7,725 bases of DNA from an uncultured Fibrobacterota bacterium (GTDB lineage: Bacteria; Fibrobacterota; Chitinivibrionia; Chitinivibrionales; CAIOZP01). The notes below the pieces were generated by a model. The model saw only the letters and a program-made list of their open reading frames with translations, did not search any database and was not told the origin of the DNA. A program made the position numbers and the translations under genes. Location: NCBI GenBank assembly GCA_903862805.1, contig CAIOZP010000427.1:1-7725 (forward strand), in the 5' to 3' direction. Position 1 is the stretch's first letter; every line of letters begins with the position of its first letter. Of this stretch, positions 6,609 to 7,725 are shown piece by piece.

Positions 6609-7481
6609 TCAGTTCCAGACTCCGCTTGCTTTAATTTGCGCGGCAAAGTGATCGAACGATTCCTCCCAGTCAGGCATGACGTCGAGCGCAAGCGAACGCA
6701 GTTTCGCATTGTCGAGCACCGAATACGCCGGCCTTGGTGCAGGCTGCGGATATTCGTTGGTTGTGCATGGTTCTATCTTTGCGCGAATCCCGAACTGCTG
6801 AAGTATGCGCGTGGCAAACTCGAGCCACGAACATTCGCCCTGCGATGTGCAGTGATAGATGCCGTAATGGCTGGTGCCTATAACCTGCAAAGCCTGACGA
6901 CAGACATCGACCGTCCATGTCGGTGTTCCGAATTGATCGTCAACCACGCGAAGCGCTTTGCCATCGACGGAGCGTTCGCGGCCGACACGGCAGATTGTTT
7001 TCACGAAGTTGTTTCCGTTGGCACCGTAAAGCCACGCAATGCGAAAAATGAAATGTTCCTTGAGTTCTTTTGCAAGGGCAATCTCACCTGCGAGTTTGCT
7101 CTTGCCATAAACAGACTGCGGTTCGCATGGATCGGTTTCGACGAGCGGCGATGCGGCGACTCCGGAGAAAACATAGTCGGTGCTGATGTGAAGAACCTTC
7201 GCTCTGATCGACGCAGCTGCGCGTCCGATGTTTCCGGCACCGTCAGCGTTGACTGCGTAGGCGAGTTCCTGTTTTGTCTCGCAGTCGTTGACGGCGGTGA
7301 AGGCGGCGCAGTTCACGATCACATTAGGTTTTGACAAAGAGACAACCGAGGCCACCGAATCGAACGAAGTAATGTCGATGTCAGGGAAATCGATTCCTTC
7401 GACTTCGTGCTTGGCATCTTTCATGACATTGCACATATCGGTTCCGAGCTGGCCCTTGTGGCCTATTACCAGTATCTTCAC
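6609..7481 (-). CDS. rfbD: dTDP-4-dehydrorhamnose reductase
   Basis: RmlD/RfbD, the last enzyme of dTDP-L-rhamnose synthesis: it reduces dTDP-4-dehydro-L-rhamnose with NAD(P)H in the cytosol, supplying rhamnose for surface polysaccharide. It is 290 residues, normal for the family. Visible motifs of this short-chain dehydrogenase fold: nucleotide-binding GHKGQLG at 7-13, NCAAFTAVNDCE at 57-68, STDYVFSG at 100-107 with the active-site Thr101, YGKSK with Tyr125 and Lys129, RIAWLYG at 147-153, DDQFGTPT at 181-188, the GIYHCTSQGECSWLEFA substrate region near 207-223, and RPAYSVLD at 250-257. The start is GTG at 7481-7479, set by a strong AAAGGAG site six bases upstream; a longer reading from TTG at 7499 would place that site inside the gene. 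It follows the partial gene by 14 bp and is followed by the solute-binding-like gene after 1 bp. rmlA, rmlB and rmlC are not in the window but may lie further right. Confidence 0.96.
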   Translation of the reverse strand: MKILVIGHKGQLGTDMCNVMKDAKHEVEGIDFPDIDITSFDSVASVVSLSKPNVIVNCAAFTAVNDCETKQELAYAVNADGAGNIGRAAASIRAKVLHISTDYVFSGVAASPLVETDPCEPQSVYGKSKLAGEIALAKELKEHFIFRIAWLYGANGNNFVKTICRVGRERSVDGKALRVVDDQFGTPTWTVDVCRQALQVIGTSHYGIYHCTSQGECSWLEFATRILQQFGIRAKIEPCTTNEYPQPAPRPAYSVLDNAKLRSLALDVMPDWEESFDHFAAQIKASGVWN

Positions 7482-7487
7482 GACATT

Positions 7488-7494
7488 CTCCTTT
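7488..7494 (-). promoter_or_regulatory. Ribosome binding site of rfbD
   Basis: AAAGGAG on the minus strand, six bases before GTG 7481-7479. It lies just behind the upstream gene's TGA (7498-7496), which shows tight operon packing and decides the rfbD start. Confidence 0.85.
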
Positions 7495-7495
7495 G

Positions 7496-7725
7496 TCAAT
7501 TGGAAACAAGTAATTTGCGGCAGGCGACAACATCGGGATCCTGCACCGGTTTGCCGTTATCGACCAAGTCAACGCATGGGACATTCAGGTTGTTGAAACG
7601 CCAGCCTTGTCTGCCCATGAAATTCGAGTAATAGGTGAGGATGTCACTTGACATGAAATTGGTCTCGGCGTTCTGCACAAGTTGTTCTGCGATGGTACTT
7701 GAAATCACGATGTTCTTGGTACGAA
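7496..7725 (-). CDS. Unidentified protein, C-terminal part, cut by window edge
   Basis: An open frame enters from the right edge and ends in TGA at 7498-7496, giving about 75 residues. The frame stays open past the GTG at 7708-7706 that could serve as a start; the residues before it read RTKN, which continues smoothly into the strand IVISS. The gene therefore very probably begins outside the window. The visible part reads as a beta-strand and helix (NIVISSTIAEQLVQNAE), then an aromatic stretch (YYSNFMGRQGWRFNNLNV) and a polar end (DNGKPVQDPDVVACRKLL). I do not recognise the family. Its position 14 bp ahead of rfbD suggests it belongs to the same operon, perhaps sugar-nucleotide or surface polysaccharide work, but that rests on context only. 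Confidence 0.7.
   Translation of the reverse strand, partial: RTKNIVISSTIAEQLVQNAETNFMSSDILTYYSNFMGRQGWRFNNLNVPCVDLVDNGKPVQDPDVVACRKLLVSN

Noticed and set aside
6608..6709. N-terminal extension of the solute-binding-like protein to 6709
   Set aside because: It would overlap the end of rfbD and hide the signal peptide behind 34 basic residues; ATG at 6607 gives a proper exported protein.
6546..7334. Plus-strand open frame of 262 codons
   Set aside because: It is antisense to rfbD, whose motifs are all intact, and to the signal peptide of the next gene.

Overview
The window looks like part of a chromosome from a Gram-negative bacterium of the Fibrobacterota/Chitinivibrionia or the wider FCB group. 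The main evidence is a long secreted gingipain-type (C25) peptidase with a C-terminal tail resembling type IX secretion sorting domains, plus a Bacteroidota-style promoter motif (TTTG...TAnnTTTG) in front of it. The phylum call is an inference; no rRNA or other phylogenetic marker is present.

Layout, left to right. Positions 1-286 hold seven tandem copies of a 41-bp AT-rich unit with a degenerate eighth copy behind it; the array is cut by the window edge. Positions 360-1814 (minus strand) encode a B12-binding-type radical SAM protein. Positions 1815-2172 are a divergent intergenic region with the upstream signals of both flanking genes. Positions 2173-5175 (plus strand) encode the 1000-residue C25 peptidase: signal peptide, propeptide-like region, catalytic domain with the His/Cys dyad, Ig-like region, InlB-type repeat, Asp-Thr-rich linker and C-terminal sorting-like domain. 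Positions 5176-5386 separate convergent genes and carry two strong hairpins that probably terminate transcription from both sides.

From 7725 down to 5387 (minus strand) three genes are packed as an apparent operon: an unidentified gene cut by the right edge, dTDP-4-dehydrorhamnose reductase (rfbD/rmlD), and a compact, divergent relative of the periplasmic family-5 solute-binding proteins. The gaps are 14 nt and 1 nt. RmlD makes dTDP-L-rhamnose for surface polysaccharide; the exported protein next to it has no obvious link to that pathway and no transporter genes beside it in the window.

I see no CRISPR, transposase, tRNA, rRNA or phage gene. No clearly new multi-gene system is visible. The points most worth a second look are the phased 41-bp array, the tight RmlD/solute-binding-protein coupling, and the unidentified partial gene at the right edge.
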